Shown here: piece by piece, positions 34,875 through 45,953 of the stretch
Position numbering within the stretch: the first letter of the stretch is position 1
How the letters are laid out: each line of letters starts with the position of its first letter
Assembly: GCA_022539475.1 (NCBI GenBank)
Contig: VCMS01000086.1
Location: forward strand, 111,719 to 175,718
Direction of reading: 5' to 3'
Length of the DNA: 64,000 nucleotides
Origin: Gracilaria domingensis
Lineage: Eukaryota > Rhodophyta > Florideophyceae > Gracilariales > Gracilariaceae
The notes under the pieces: model-generated
Seen by the model: the letters and a program-made list of their open reading frames with translations, nothing else
Database searches by the model: none
What the model was told of the DNA's origin: nothing
Program-made: the position numbers and the translations under genes

Positions 34875-35149
34875 CAACTGTAATTCGCAAGATAGGATAA
34901 TCTTAATCTGTTTCTTGATGAGCACGCTTTATATTTATCAGATTGGATTGAGGATTAATGGGGGAGAGCTGAGAGGCCACAAAAATGCTGCCCATAACTC
35001 AATTCTCGGAGCAAAATCTCATGTGTCTCATGCCTCTGACTCAACTCCTAACGATCAGCAGAGCGACTCAATTGGAGCGTGCCGACGCCAGGTTGGCATT
35101 CATGAGAGAGAGAGAGCCATGTCCATGCTTGCGCCCGAACTGGGGCAGC

Positions 35150-36950
35150 CAGCTCATATTCGCCTCAGATAGAAGCTCTGCTTGACTTCATCGGAGACAA
35201 CGCCTGCAAGCCCGCGCTCATCAAGAAGATTAACCGCAATGTGTGCGTCATTCAATCATCCGACCTCCGCGTCAAGCCAATGGAGCAATCCAGCATTTCT
35301 CGCCTCGCAAAGGCAACCAGGTGAGCCCAGGCAATGTTTGTGACGCTTCACGCTGTCAGGCAGGCCAACGCAGACTTGCCTCGCAGTGAGATTGAACGCA
35401 CTCACGGGCAAGCCACGAAGCTTCCGCCAGTTTCCATCCAACAGTTTGGGCCAATTTCGCATTTTCAATCGCTCGGAGGTCATGTCAATAAGAAGATCGA
35501 CGGCGCAGTGAATGGTACTCATAAGTTGGCCATAGCGAGCGAGGATACCCAGAAAACAGTTCAAACCGTCAGTATGGCGTTAGAAATTGCAAACGGCGAT
35601 GGAAACGTTGCCGACCACAGTATCATAGCCGACTCGACAAGCATATTCACCGATATTGTGCACCTACGCTATAGAGATCCCACTGGAGCCCATGGAGGAA
35701 GTTGGAAGCGATCCAGGCTCCCCTTTCATTCCTCGCATGTCCGAGATTTGGAAAATAGTACCCATGTTGTCCCGGATGAGCCGGATCAAACAACTGCGCC
35801 GACGCCGCACGCCAGTCCAACGGGAGCAGCGTCTCCTCAACCGGTGTCTGCGCCACTTGCGCAGCAGCTCGCCTTGAAAGCTCATCCTCGCCGAGCGCTG
35901 GAAGCGGCGACGGTTGCACATCATCGCCTACAGCGGCACACACAAGGGCGCGCATTGCAGGAAAGGGGCGGGGTGCGTTTAGGCGTCTCACACGACACAC
36001 CGCGCGCAAGGCGCGAGGTCGAGAGGCGCGATAGGCGCTGCGAACACAATGCATGGTGCGAGCAAGAGTGGCGTGGAGAAGATCGGTGCGGTCATCAGGG
36101 CGAGCGGCGGGCGGAAATGATGCCACTTGTTCATACTGTGCGCTCACGTGGGGAGCTCATCCGATGACCCGTCGTTCGAAAAATTGCGGAGCGCACGGCG
36201 ATGACGCCAATGCCGATCCGCTTCATGAGCCTCACGTCGAGTTGCGGCCTCCCCTCCGATCGGACTCGAATCTCCCCACCACATCCCCCGATCCGCTGAC
36301 GAGAGCGCGCCCGTCTCTCATGCCTGCCTCCCAGGCCACGCTCGCGCGATGGATACCTCTGCCTCGCCCATGTTTCCCCACCGCGCTGCGTCCCACCTCT
36401 ATCGCCCCCCCCGCGCGTGTTTCACCGCGAGGGCTGCACTGTCTTCATGATGCAGTGCACTTCCTCTGCGACATCAACTGTACCCGCGTCATCCAACGCA
36501 AGCCGACCACGCTCTCCAATCGGCACCACACGCTTACGCACAAGTCCCAGTTGTACAAAAGCCACCCGCATTCGCGTCTGTCGGTCGGACTCGCGAGGGG
36601 AGCGGCGCGATCCAGGACAACGGGGCGCACCACTATTCGCCACTAGGGCGGCGGGAAAAAGCGCATGTACAGGATCATCGACTTCCAGCGTCCAGCGAGG
36701 GAGAGTATTCCCGGCGTCGTGCAGCGAATTGAGTACGATCTCAATCGAAGAGCGCTCATTGCGCTGGAGCACCCTCAGAATAAGTGCGCTATAATCAAGA
36801 AGAAGCAACGACCGGGTCGCTTGGCGTGCATCATCTGCCCGATCGGGCTCAACATTGGGCAGACCGCCATCGCAAGTCGATAGCGCAGGGTCGATGCAAA
36901 CGTTGGAAGGTACATGACGCTCAGACCAGTTCCAATTGGCACCGCCGTCG
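35150..36950. other. GC-rich island between the two H3 genes
   Basis: By eye the GC content here is much higher than in either neighbour, strongest at 35850-36450 with many CGCG and GCGC steps. Long open frames appear on both strands (35334-36167 plus; 35647-36147 and 36422-37021 minus), as expected from GC-rich DNA, and I cannot choose a coding strand. On plus, 35185-35320 reads as plausible protein (DNACKPALIKKINRN) and meets a GTGAG...CTGTCAG segment of 39 bases that could be a tiny intron into the 35334 frame. It may be captured host DNA or a nested insertion. Confidence 0.35.
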
Positions 36951-37020
36951 AGCCGGACCGGGAAAAGTTCGATCCGAAATCCGGGCCACTTTCTTTTGGT
37001 GATACGGATTTGGCTGCACA

Positions 37021-38160
37021 TTATTGCATTGCATATACGTCAAAGTCTGGCGCAAGGCAAGAGAAAAAATGATTTGCCTGTCCTCCTTTCTCGATACATA
37101 TCTTAAAGTTGAGGAGCAAACCAGACGCAATGTAGAGTAGCGCAATCGGATAACGTCGAACGCAGAGAAGACGTGAAAACCCATTTCTTACCCAGAGCTG
37201 CTTCAAATCGCGATAGTTCCACTCTACTGAGGTTCTCAGCCGATTCATGCACCAGTTAAAAGCTAGCTCATCAGCCGTGGCGAACAATCTTTCGAACACA
37301 GTCTGCATCCAAGGTCTCAAGCAGAACGCAGGATCTGCATACACGTAATACTGCAGCCCGTTATACAATAAACATGTTTCCAAACTTTGTTCCACCCCAC
37401 TTACTCGCAGCACCGTCAAATCATGATAGCGGCCTTCTTTGGGTCCAAACAAGTAAAATATTAGCCCATCTGGTGTAGATATTGTCAAGTACTTCAACAC
37501 ATGCTTACGAGTATGACCAGAGTAGCATGATTTCTGGTTGCTACTTTCTCCTCCTGGACGACACATTTCAATCTTCGTGCAATCCATAAATCCAACACAC
37601 CTAGTTAACGGTGCACCAACACCAGAAAGAGCCGAAGCGTACAGCTGTAGTCGCGTTTGCAGTAGAGATTGTTGCAAGTTTGTAATCAAATGTCCCTTTG
37701 CTTGCACAAACCTTCAATAGCCTCCCAAAAGATCTCGCTTATATGACTGCACCGCATACCAAACAACTCTTCAATATCGTACCATGTGCACGCAGATGCT
37801 AATCGTTTAAGTACAATGGCACATGCTGTTACTGCATCACATTTGTACCGATCTCTACTCGTGGTTTCCGTCCGTCAACGTAAACAACTTTGACACTCGT
37901 CCCACGTCTTGACGCCTGAAGCGAAAATAATGTAGACACTGTTCATCTGAAAGTAGGTTGAGATTGAAGGTGTGAGACGTGATGTACCCATAGCGGAGGC
38001 GCAAATTGTTTATGTCTTTTTGCGCCTGTTGCACACGAAACCACAAATATGGAATAATTGGGTCGTCTTCGTCTGCTTCTTGTAAGCCCGTAGCCAGGGC
38101 AGTGTGGCGATAGAGGGGACTACGAGCGGCTGAAATGGTATAGTGGCGTTGACGAACCAT
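37021..38160 (-). pseudogene. PIF/Harbinger-type transposase, decayed (H3)
   Basis: The N-terminal piece (38160-37855, DPIIPYLWFRVQQAQKD) runs through frameshifts near 37860 and 37690 into a core. The core has GFMDCTKIEMCRPGG (first Asp kept), GHTRKHVLKYLTI, LFGPKEGRYHDLTVLR (second Asp), YVYADPAFCLRPWMQ and SVEWNYRDLKQLW (Glu). All three catalytic acids are therefore visible, unlike H1 and H2. This belongs to the DDE_Tnp_4 group found in Harbinger/ISL2EU-like elements. It is convergent with the Myb-like gene. The frameshifts inactivate it. Confidence 0.8.
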
Positions 38161-38604
38161 CAGGAGTGCTTGTCGTCACGTGAATGTTGCAGCGTGCATC
38201 AGGTGGAAGTCTTTGCGTAAGGCCAATTTCCAATCTCGTACGAACGATTCTTCACTACAACGTGGCAGTGTTGGCTCCCGTATTTGTGCGAGATTTTTAC
38301 TTTGCGTAAACTCTCTAATGTAGTACATTTTTGTACTGTTACATCAAAAAGCAAAAAAGTACCCAAAGCCATTAAATCTAATGCAACGAAGCCATTATAC
38401 ATTTAGCTCTCACTGTAAAGTGCACAATAATTGTATTTTCTCGCATCCCCCCGGAAGGGCGCGGGATCCCTACGCTTGTATATCCCTTCGCAAAGTGTAA
38501 GGCAGTCCATAATGGATTAATTTCATGGCTCAGTTCGTCTTGGGGCTGACAAATCCTACTACAAGGCACACAGATTTATGTATTAGCTGTGTCCCAGGGG
38601 AACA

Positions 38605-38967
38605 TTTGGGTGGTGTATGTACGCTTCTTGTCTGATATCGGGGTTCAGGTGCCTACTCTGTGCCATGTTTGGCACAATGTCGTATAGAAGTCGTATCTGC
38701 GTCGCATATGTGCCGTATGAGTGCCTGGTGCATGACGGATGATGGCAGATGTAACGGAATAAAAAAACGTAATTTTTTGAGATTGGCACTGTGCCTGTTG
38801 TGTGCGAACACCATCCCTAAACCAACCATGCGCACGCCATAGATACGACTCACATACGGCATACATCAGTTTTTCGCCCAGAACAGCCACATAGTGGACA
38901 CTTGAACCCTTTTGTGAGGCACAGATAGTACATGTACCACCCAAATGATTACCAGGGTGTATGTACG
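38605..38967. repeat. Inverted repeat arms at 38605-38623 and 38928-38945
   Basis: TTTGGGTGGTGTATGTACG is matched in inverted form by GTACATGTACCACCCAAA, with two differences. A further direct copy of GGGTGTATGTACG lies at 38955-38967. This could be the end structure of H3 or a small MITE; duplications were not found. No coding sequence is supported here. Confidence 0.45.
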
Positions 38968-39004
38968 CCGAAGTTTTGCAGCACGTGCGATCCTGTCGCA
39001 ACTG

Positions 39005-39350
39005 TCAGTCTAACAAGTCATCCAACCTTGCTCCGCAAGGTTTACTTCCAGAAAATCGTCAGAATTCTTTCTAGAATCGTTTGGTTTCAGTACCTCAGTG
39101 ATGAAAGTATAATACGTGGAATTAGTGTCTTCGTGTTCCGTGAACTGGGATGAGGAATAGTTCAGAAGATGTTCAAAGTTGTGAGGAATTGGATGATTTT
39201 CGGGAATATAAGGCTTCGATTGAGTAATACTGTGTTGGACAATCTCGCCTTCTTTTTTTTCACGAAAATCTGTTTGCCTTGAACATTGATTACTTCAAAG
39301 GGGCCGGTAAATATTGTATATTCAAAAAGACCTTCTATTGCTCTTTTAAA
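39005..39350 (-). pseudogene. Second Ty1/copia pol fragment (integrase tail)
   Basis: Read on minus it contains TGPFEVINVQGKQIFV, and after one shift in an A run (near 39250) VQHSITQSKPYIPENH and NFEHLLNY, then EVLKPNDSRKNSDDF. The same order occurs in the remnant at 1100-1380 (FEVTKVDGKQIFARN, VQHIITQAKPYISEE, NFDHLLNF). It is a piece of the region between integrase and RT; the rest is absent. Confidence 0.75.
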
Positions 39351-39359
39351 ATTTGTTTT

Positions 39360-39560
39360 TTTCCAAATTTAGGGTTTCAGTGAAAAGCTCTAATTTCTCT
39401 CTTATTGTTTTTGTTTTTTCTCTCTTTTGTGTAATTTTTTCTTGCTTGTTTTTTCTTTTTGTCTTTTTGTTTTCTTTTGTTTCTTACAGATATAAGTCTT
39501 CAAAGCTAACAATTTGTTTGGAAAGTTTTGCTAAACTCCGCCTGTGGGGTCGATTATAAT
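39360..39560. other. Pyrimidine-rich, T-run-rich stretch
   Basis: Many runs of T mixed with CT steps. It could be a decayed low-complexity tract; no gene is supported. Confidence 0.4.
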
Positions 39561-39793
39561 GAAAGTCTATATCGTGCTTCTTGTTAAATGATACAACGCA
39601 CAACTAGCAGGAAAGCTCGGCACCTGTCGGCCGTGAGCGAGATAGGCGGCTCCGGTGTCCGTCTCCCTCCACGCGTATGTCCGACGATCGCTAAGTGGAT
39701 AGACCGACGTCGCAAAGCTCACTCGGCCTAAATAAAAGCTGTTTTGTCTTCTTTTTTTGACTTTTGTATTGCCACGGGTTGAATGTGTATCAC

Positions 39794-41202
39794 TGTAGAG
39801 CAAGACGTGCTCGCCCGATGCACGGGGATGGTTTTCATAAATCCCTGGTAGGGATGATTCCGGGTACGCGGAAGGTATGAGTATTGGCCCACGGATGGGA
39901 TGCTTCTTAGCAGTATTGAGGTATGGCACCCTGAGGGGTCGGCCATGACGTAGCATGGATGGGTACTAGTCGCGTGTACGCGTGTGTAGGAATGGGTGTG
40001 TTCACACATGTTTTGGTAGGATTGTCGGATATTTTACTGGCCGCTGCCGCGGATTGTCACGTGCACCACGTGTATGGACCTGCTCAGGTGTGCATTAGAT
40101 TATTTAATTTAGTTTAACTAATTTATCGGTTACGATATAAGGGGTGACCTCCCGGTCACCTCCTGCTTCAGTAAAGGGTAACTGAGTTCGACTCTGAACT
40201 CCGTCCGCCTGCGCGAAGTGGACAACTCCCTCACGAGGGTCACCGCGTACGGTACGAACTAGATTCATCCCTCGGGATCATTCAGGCACTACTCACCTAC
40301 ACAGCTATTGCCCTCGGGCTTATTTCCGTCTTCGGACCATTGCTTTTCTTATCTTTACCTGCAGATTGCTGCTTACCTGTGTCAGGTGGTTTTTCCGTCT
40401 CTGTATAGAGTTATTGCCGTGTGGGCTTAATACACAACCTCCGTCTCCCGTCGCCGGGCCTGTTGCCGCTTTTCGCACGCCCCGCCGAGGGTTCCTCCTT
40501 GATTTTCCCCTTCTTTTTCCCTTTTACCTAGGGCTTACACCGCTCTACGGTACCTTTCCTCTGGACTATTCCGTCACTTTTCGCCGGACTCCTGGATCAG
40601 GCCCGTTCACCCCTCAACCTCCGTAGGTATATCCCGTAGCACGGGCGGTCTTACACCCGCGTTATCCGTGTTCGGAGGGTTCACCGCTGAGTTCTCCTCG
40701 TCTACACCAAGTGACTGCAAATAATGTGGGTTCAAAAAAGTGTGGTAACAGATTTAATGTGGCCCACATTAAAACAGGTTTTTGGCCTGGTCAAGCTACT
40801 TAACTAATTTTAGAATACTGTCGAATATGATATTCCAATGAGTCCGAAAGATATTTTTCAGACTTCGTTTTATGCTTAGATGCTAAAGAAACTCTTTCTG
40901 TAGAACGTTTGTGCCGTATGAGCAAAAACTTTGTTTGTCTTCAAGCTCAATCCCTCCCTAGGTAGTCTTTCAATTACATTTAAGCAGCCAGAAGCTCACA
41001 TATTTTTTTGCCGGTTTTAATTAATGTGGTCTACATTATTTACGTTTGAGCCTTAAAAAGTGTGGTACTAACATTTTTGTGGGCCACATTAAAAAACGTT
41101 TGCGAAATTAATGTAGTCCACATTAATTGCAGTTATTGGGTGTAGAGGGCAAGAACTCGAACGCCTTGAGAGACGATCCTATCTCTGGAGTTTTGCTCCA
41201 CA
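39794..41202 (+). repeat. Solo family C LTR with ATCAC target duplication
   Basis: It starts TGTAGAGCAAGACG and ends TTTTGCTCCACA. ATCAC occurs immediately before (39789-39793) and immediately after (41203-41207). Without the MITE at 40701-41146 it is about 963 bp, the length of the family C LTR. It shares the hairpin block (40140-40162), CTGTATAGAG (near 40400) and CTCCGTAGGTATATCC (40618-40633) with other LTRs. A solo LTR with a perfect duplication is the expected product of LTR-LTR recombination. Confidence 0.92.
40701..41146. mobile_element. 446-bp MITE with palindromic AATGTGG units
   Basis: Inserted in the solo LTR. Terminal inverted repeats begin TCTACACC and extend about 28 bases with mismatches (left TGACTGCAAATAATGTGG, right arm TAACTGCAATTAATGTGG). 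Four near-perfect palindromes of the type TTAATGTGGCCCACATTAA lie at 40754-40772, 41021-41039, 41077-41093 and 41108-41126. No coding capacity. The target duplication is not clear. Confidence 0.75.
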
Positions 41203-41326
41203 ATCACGGCGCCTTTGTCAAGTCTAAACACGTGTCGACGAGGCGTTGTGACATGCCGCTCGGTCACAGAAGCACGCTGCGTTACGCTTTGGTCACGAAG
41301 TGTGACATGGGTCACGACGGTTACAA

Positions 41327-42296
41327 TGTGAAGAGCAACACCCAAAAGGGGGATGATCCACAGGATGTCCGAGTCCTGCTCCCTGTAAGGGCAGACTCAG
41401 CAGAAGAGCCCTCTGTCCGCACTCAAGCCGAGTGGCTAACCGGGTGTAAGACCGGAGACGGTGCCTGGATATACCTACAGAGGTGAGAAACCAAGAAAGG
41501 ATGGTGATCAATACACAGTACGGAAACCCAGAGAAAGGGGGAAAGAAGGGGAAAGGAACCGTAAATACGGGGAATGCCTCAAAGGAAACCAACCCAGAAG
41601 CGGAGCCAAGGCCCGTGCCAACCGGGGGAAACAGGGCCAAGAGCAGAGCGACAACGGCGACCAATGCCGAAATAAACCCAATACAGGGGCGGAAATCAAA
41701 CCTAAACCAGGCGACTATGTCCAAAGCGACGCCACTCCAGGGCGAAGACGCTTGACACTAGCCGGAATCGGATCAACAACAAATGACCATTCAGTGGTGC
41801 GACAGAGCTTCCTAAGGGACCCTGAGGGGATAGTTGTACAAGAACCAAACGTGGTTACCTGCCTAAAAAGGGTTGTAAACCTACGAAGGAAGTACGAACT
41901 AGCACCAAGCCTTTGGTTAAGCGAGGCGACCTCAGTTGACTTTGCTTAGTGGCCGCGACCGGGAGGTCACGCTCACCTAAGTAGGTTCAACTAGACATTA
42001 AACTAACAACTATTAACTAATGTAGTGCACACCTCACGAGGTCCATACACGTGGCTAACCCACTGTCAGGGTGTCTAGAGAGGCAGTGCACTAGCTACAA
42101 ACTACACACTATCCACGTGTCCAATACCAGGCAATGGTTCTAAGACCGACTTCACCTGACAAGGTTCACCAGAAACATCCCCAACATTACCCAAGTAGTG
42201 GGGCCAGTCTCGACCAGAACAGCACCTCATCCCGGAGGGAGCGCACATCCTAAGCAAGCTCATCAGTACCCGTGAGGGGTGATTTTGCACTACACA
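41327..42296 (-). repeat. 3' LTR of element B
   Basis: 970 bp. In element sense it starts TGTGTAGTGC after a polypurine tract and ends GCTCTTCACA. Roughly 96% similar by eye to 59720-60687. It carries the CTCTGTAGGTATATCC block (41469-41484) and the hairpin GTGACC-TCCC-GGTCGC (near 41957-41972). Confidence 0.9.
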
Positions 42297-42309
42297 TCCC
42301 TCTCCTTTT
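42297..42309 (-). promoter_or_regulatory. Polypurine tract of element B
   Basis: Read on minus, AAAAGGAGAGGGA directly precedes the LTR start. Confidence 0.8.
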
Positions 42310-45300
42310 CCGAGGGTGCATGCGCCCGAAAGCGGGAACAAACCACTTCCACCTCGTATTGACGAGCATTCAACACTAACTTAACCGACCATCCGGTGGT
42401 AATGCACCATCGCATCCGCACTGCGGCGAACGACGTTCACTTCCTCAACCGCACGGCGGTATCATCCATACATAACTCACACAGAGTGTTCTCCTTTCCA
42501 GGATCATTGGCCAACCACGTACGATCACCTTTGTAGGTTTCATACCATCTTCCCATTAAATCGGATACTTGACAGGGCTGACAACAGCGTTCCGGGGTTT
42601 AACCTGTGAAGGTTTGACTCCCTCACTGTTCACCTTTCGAGGTCCAGATCGTGTAGCGAGAGACCGAAAACGGTAGCTTTAGAACACCGGTGTTCACGGT
42701 TCCAATGGCTCTCCCAGGTATAGGGCGTGACGCGAAAGTTAGTACCGAGCGGGTTCAGCTGTGTCTCCTTCGGATTCCGACTTCGGAGACATCCGACATA
42801 ACTTGTCTCAAGGACGAAATTTGTCCTGACAGAGCTGTTCAGATTCACCAGAAACTGGTTCTAACTCTTCACGAGTGAGCCTAGCTGAAAGCCGTTCACA
42901 TACGGATCCATATTCAATCCCCAAAGGGCAGCAAACCAGTGTGTGGTACACTCCGAAACTCAGATAAAAGGTTCTCTCCACGTGATAGAAACGTACGACA
43001 GAGACTCATCTTCTCATCCTCCCAGCGCCGGGCGAAAGAAATGAGTGACCACGGCGTGGTGTACATCAGGTGCTCCTTTCGAGAACGCGCTCGAGCGAGA
43101 TACACCGATCCCGGTATCCTTCAAACACTTACACCGTTAGGCGGTAGACGCGCCAATGTGCCATGCGACCAGGCACAACCCGAAGCGGGGTCACGTGCAT
43201 GCACCACCTTGGTTTTCACACCGCAAGGCGGGCAACCATCTCTTTCACTGCGTGAGATCACATTTGCTTCTACCCATGTGGGTTCTCAAAATCTCTTCCT
43301 GTCAAAGGAGTCATCCATGTATCCATGAGGATTCTTCTTTTCCAAACCCAAGAACAGGGTAAGTTCACCGATATCGATCGCTTCATCTCCCGAAAAGGGC
43401 TTTCCGAGACCGATTACGCGGTCGCTGCAATGCGCGAGAATCGCATGTGCAAGCACAAACAACATCCAACAATGATGGCTGAACTCCCGCTAGGGCCACT
43501 TCACATCAGTGAGCACTCCTCCCTGAGTGAGGTCCACTTTCCATTGCGAGTCTCTCACTAGAGATGAATCCGTGTCCTCGGAGCCCACAATATTCCTGAA
43601 ATAGGATCATGTATCATCAGCCATTTTCACCTTTGCCAACATTGGCCATGCACCGACGCATCCGGTTCATTGATATTCATCACCGTTGAACGGTTCCATG
43701 AACGCCTATTCACTTCACCGGAAGCGGTTTGAATCTAATTGCCGAGACCGGAGCAACAGTGTAGAACAAACATGCAAAGATCACGCGCTACTTTGCTGAA
43801 CCTCCAACCTCACCTCAGGTATATGTCACTTTCGTACCGCAGCATGTTCTGGTTGGCTTTCCTTACGAACCACAGAAACGTTTTTCCATTACGTCCATGG
43901 GGCAAAAACCGATGCGCGGTAGTTTTACAGACTGGAACAAAGCGTAACATTTTTGCGCCATACCGTACTGACGGTGAACTTGCAGTCACTGCACTCCCTG
44001 TACCATTGGGACAGTTTGCGACACGTCGCGTTACCTCCTTCAACCCACACTGGGTACCAGAAACGTCAAAATATCCACTTTGGATTCATTTAGGCTGATG
44101 CGGCAATCCAGCAATGCAACACCATGCCATTGGTTCTGCACTCTGACACGTGGAGTTGTGCCATGCATCCCGATTGGGCGGATTGAGTGCCAAGTGGCCA
44201 TGTGCACTATCGTCCGATTCCGGAGTCTCCACGGCCGTGGCAAGCTAAAGAATCAAATAAATTAATTTGGCGCGCCCGTCTGGGCTGGCACCACAGTGGT
44301 GTACATTGCTGTACGGCCTGTGGCGCGCACCGACAACGGCTGGCACTCAAAAAATTGAGTAAATAAACCGACAAGCGGTACCTGCGTGCACGCGCAGCCA
44401 TGCGACACTTTTGGGCGTCGACTCCCGATCACGGTGCACATTTTCTTTCATCAGGGCAGTACTTCAGCACACCTTCCAAGGTACAGTACAACTTCATTAA
44501 TCTTCACCCACAACTGGGTCTCGGACCAGGAATGGTTCATCAACACATCGGAAACGGTTCTCCTTCTACGTAACCTTCATTCAGGCGTTCTTCACCGAAT
44601 TTCCACCATGTGGCACTACAGAGGCGCCAGCATTCACCGAACGTTCGGGACGGAACTGCGCGATGCCGAGCATATCGGATTGATTCTGCAACACACCAGA
44701 AATGGATACAGACCACCAAGGTATCTTTCTGCTTGGGGCGATTGCATCAACCGAGCGCGGTTCTTACATGATCAAACCTTCTAAATGGTGACTCAAACTG
44801 ACTTTCCACTGCGTGGCGCGAACAATCCGACATTGTACACCCGACGACAGGGCTTCTGCGATACATCCCGGTAAAAGGGCAGCAATGAATGCCACCCCCC
44901 GAAGGGGTTCAAGATCAATCAGAAACAATCCCGAGCGAGGGCTTACATCGAACCAAACGTCCACCGCGTGCGGGTACTCAGTGAACCCATAATCCGGGGT
45001 GTTCAAAACCGAATTCGGTGCAGTCCACTAGCGCGATAAGCGACGGAAACCATCCGCAATGCGGCACCAATTTCCCGACTGGGAACGCGTAAAACCTAGC
45101 GATTGCGTTCCTGGCGAGGGTTCAGACATCCGAAACGGAACTTTCTCCAACCGATGCGGCGTCCATAGCGTAACCCAGGGGGCCATTACCAGAACATCAA
45201 ACACCGTGTTCGGTCAGCAGAAAACCATCTCGTGAGTACGAGGACTTTCAGAAACTGGATTTAACGGCGACGCCGAACTAACCGAAGCGGTTTCGCAAGC

Positions 45301-45953
45301 TCCCTCCCCCTCCTTAGGCGGAGCCACCACAAGTGGTAATACCAAACCAGATGTGTAGGTTAGCTTCACGAAAGTGACCAGATAAACTCCGTTCGCGGAT
45401 TCAAGACCTTCAGGGTATAGCACACAATACCAAAACCATTCCAAATTGGTGATAAGCCTCACGTAGGTAAATCCAGATAACCGATCATTCTCGGGGATAT
45501 CCAAGAATGGACATTCACATCATGTGACATGTGTAGTAACAAACGAAACCAGAAAAACTGGGAACCACTCAAGTAGAGTACGAAAACCATTCCCAGACAG
45601 GGTTCGACAACGAACGCAACAGATGTAGCATAAAACAATATTCCATGGTTTGGAGACTTCTCAAATGAGACGAAACAGTCTCCCACTATGGGAAAAAACC
45701 GCACTTACGGGGAAACGTACCCCGGTAGTCGGGTGAAAAAACCACCATGGTAACCACGACAAAAGCTATTCACAGAACTCAAGTAGAGTGTAACACGAAA
45801 AAGCACAAACATGTGAGCCGAACCACTTCTCCCTCAACTGGGCACAGTACTTCCATGAAGAAATAACCGTTCCACGATGAGCAAAGAGTGACTCACTCAG
45901 AAATCACGAAACAAACAAACAACCAAAACAATCCTTACCATAGGAGTCAGACA
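42310..45953 (-). other. Element B 3' region, largely non-coding
   Basis: 3.6 kb between the truncated pol and the 3' LTR. At 45214-45504 (minus) a pol-tail-like segment with VAPPKEGEGACET can be read, including an internal polypurine copy (45304-45317). Elsewhere frames on both strands are short and unsupported; I found neither the chromodomain nor the antisense gene of families A and C. Short inverted repeats such as ACCACGGCGTGGT (43048-43060) and ACCGAATTCGGT (near 45009) are frequent. Confidence 0.6.

Noticed and set aside
35647-36147. Minus-strand frame of 166 codons in the GC-rich island
   Set aside because: It overlaps a longer plus-strand frame, and GC-rich DNA gives long chance frames. 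No motif supports either one.
42939-44784. Several plus-strand open frames of 60-132 codons in the B 3' region
   Set aside because: They show no motif, no similarity to the antisense gene of A or C, and overlap frames on the other strand. They look like chance frames in non-coding sequence.
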